Shown here in pieces: positions 5,357 through 5,995 of a DNA stretch of 5,995 nucleotides. Location of the stretch: assembly GCA_021156225.1 (NCBI GenBank), contig JAJNBN010000242.1, forward strand, positions 1 to 5,995, given 5' to 3'. The notes below the pieces were generated by a model, which saw only the letters and a list, made by a program, of their open reading frames with translations, did not search any database and had not been told where the DNA came from. The stretch comes from Verrucomicrobiota bacterium (GTDB lineage Bacteria > Verrucomicrobiota > Verrucomicrobiia > Limisphaerales > JAEYXS01). Positions within the stretch are counted from its first letter, which is position 1, and the number at the start of each line of letters is the position of its first letter. The translations under genes and the position numbers were made by a program.

Positions 5357-5995
5357 TTATTTCTGGTTCACCAAGAACTCTACTACATCCCGGATCTCGC
5401 GCTTGGTCAGCATCTCCTTGACCGTATCAGGCATGCCGGAAAGGCCTTTGGCTTTCGCGGAGATTTCGGCTGGTTTGAACTTCATCAGCTTCATTTCGCC
5501 GTCTTCATTCACCAGCAGGGCGAATGAATCCTTGGTGTCTTCCTTCACGACGCCCACGAAGTTGCGTCCGTCCTTGAGGTTCACGGTCACGTTCTCGAAG
5601 CCGGCGGCCACGACTTTGTTCGGGAAAAGGATGGATTCAAGGATGTAGCGGCGCTCCTGGCGCTTGCCGATATCCCCAAGGTTTGGCCCGGCATCGCCGC
5701 CTTCCGAGCCTTGCACACGATGGCAGCGGATGCAGGAAACCTCGATCTTCTCCACGAAGATTTTGCGGCCAGCGTCCTTGTCGCCCCCCATCAGGCATTC
5801 CACATAAGCACCCAGCCCGCCGTCGTCTGGCCGGGCTTGGTTGAACTTGGCCAACCGTTCTTTCACATCGGCTTCAGGACGCTTCGCGGCGGCTTCCACC
5901 AAGTCGAGCTGCAACTCCTTGGCCACCTTGCCGGCGTTCAAATCATCCAACCATTGGTTCAGCAATGTGGCTGCCTCTTTTCCGGCAATGGCAGA
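5357..5995 (-). CDS. C-type cytochrome/haem-binding domain protein, PVC (TIGR02603) type, C-terminal part
   Basis: Reading leftward, the frame is open from the right edge to TAA at 5359-5357, giving 212 visible residues. The N-terminal part lies outside the window; a TTG at 5965 is in frame but is not the true start, since the frame continues upstream. An alpha-helical, HEAT-like stretch comes first (LNQWLDDL, QLDLVEAA). The motif CIRCH at 5734-5720 is a CxxCH site for covalent haem c. GPNLGDIG, LESILFPNKV, a strand-rich KDGRNFVGVV segment and SGMPD (Met codon 5434-5432, probable distal haem ligand) follow. This order matches the haem-binding domain found in many Verrucomicrobia and Planctomycetes. 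There it usually ends long, exported dehydrogenase-like proteins with propeller or HEAT-repeat regions, thought to oxidise sugars or other substrates in the periplasm. The substrate cannot be judged from this fragment. It is convergent with the signalling operon and shares its terminator. Confidence 0.92.
   Translation of the reverse strand, partial: SAIAGKEAATLLNQWLDDLNAGKVAKELQLDLVEAAAKRPEADVKERLAKFNQARPDDGGLGAYVECLMGGDKDAGRKIFVEKIEVSCIRCHRVQGSEGGDAGPNLGDIGKRQERRYILESILFPNKVVAAGFENVTVNLKDGRNFVGVVKEDTKDSFALLVNEDGEMKLMKFKPAEISAKAKGLSGMPDTVKEMLTKREIRDVVEFLVNQK

Noticed and set aside
5250..5648. Plus-strand frame of 132 codons across the terminator and cytochrome gene
   Set aside because: It overlaps the end of the cyclase gene, runs through the terminator hairpin and is antisense to the cytochrome domain; no domain is recognisable.
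5357..5965. Cytochrome gene starting at the TTG at 5965
   Set aside because: The frame stays open to the window edge, and the domain is normally the C-terminal end of a much longer protein, so 5965 is an internal codon.

Overview
The window looks like chromosomal DNA from a member of the Verrucomicrobiota or another PVC-group bacterium. The main clue is the leftward gene at the right edge. Its C-terminal half matches the PVC-type haem-binding domain (the TIGR02603 type) that is common in Verrucomicrobia and Planctomycetes. Base composition is moderately GC-rich and even. Most starts lack a clear Shine-Dalgarno sequence, which fits the group. I see no insertion sequence, tRNA, rRNA, CRISPR array or phage gene.

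Layout: (1) positions 1-457, minus strand, are most of a YmdB-like macrodomain hydrolase whose C-terminus lies off the left edge. (2) Positions 458-867 separate it from the divergent operon and hold four perfect 7-bp inverted repeats. One has a T-run and resembles a small terminator or attenuator. (3) Positions 868-5281, plus strand, form a tight three-gene signalling operon with gaps of 10 and 24 bases: a membrane hybrid histidine kinase (CHASE8-like sensor, HAMP, HisKA, HATPase, two receivers), a stand-alone CheY/DivK-like receiver, and a soluble protein with two degenerate DHp domains, a receiver and a class III nucleotidyl cyclase domain. (4) Positions 5304-5337 are a strong 15-bp hairpin serving as a shared terminator for convergent genes. 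(5) Positions 5357-5995, minus strand, are the C-terminal part of a c-type cytochrome-domain protein that enters from the right edge.

The operon reads as a complete signal relay. The kinase senses an envelope or periplasmic cue and autophosphorylates on His291. Phosphate can move to its own receivers (Asp585, Asp705), to the free receiver (Asp52) or to the cyclase receiver (Asp239). The cyclase protein has lost the kinase ATP-binding domain, yet its first DHp keeps its histidine (His32), so it could serve as a phosphotransfer or docking module. The cyclase domain keeps both metal-binding aspartates but departs from consensus at the base-recognition and transition-state positions. Its product, or whether it is active at all, is therefore uncertain. 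This operon is the most interesting part of the window. I recall related kinase/receiver/DHp-REC-cyclase sets in other bacteria, so the general architecture is probably not new, while the active-site variation may be.
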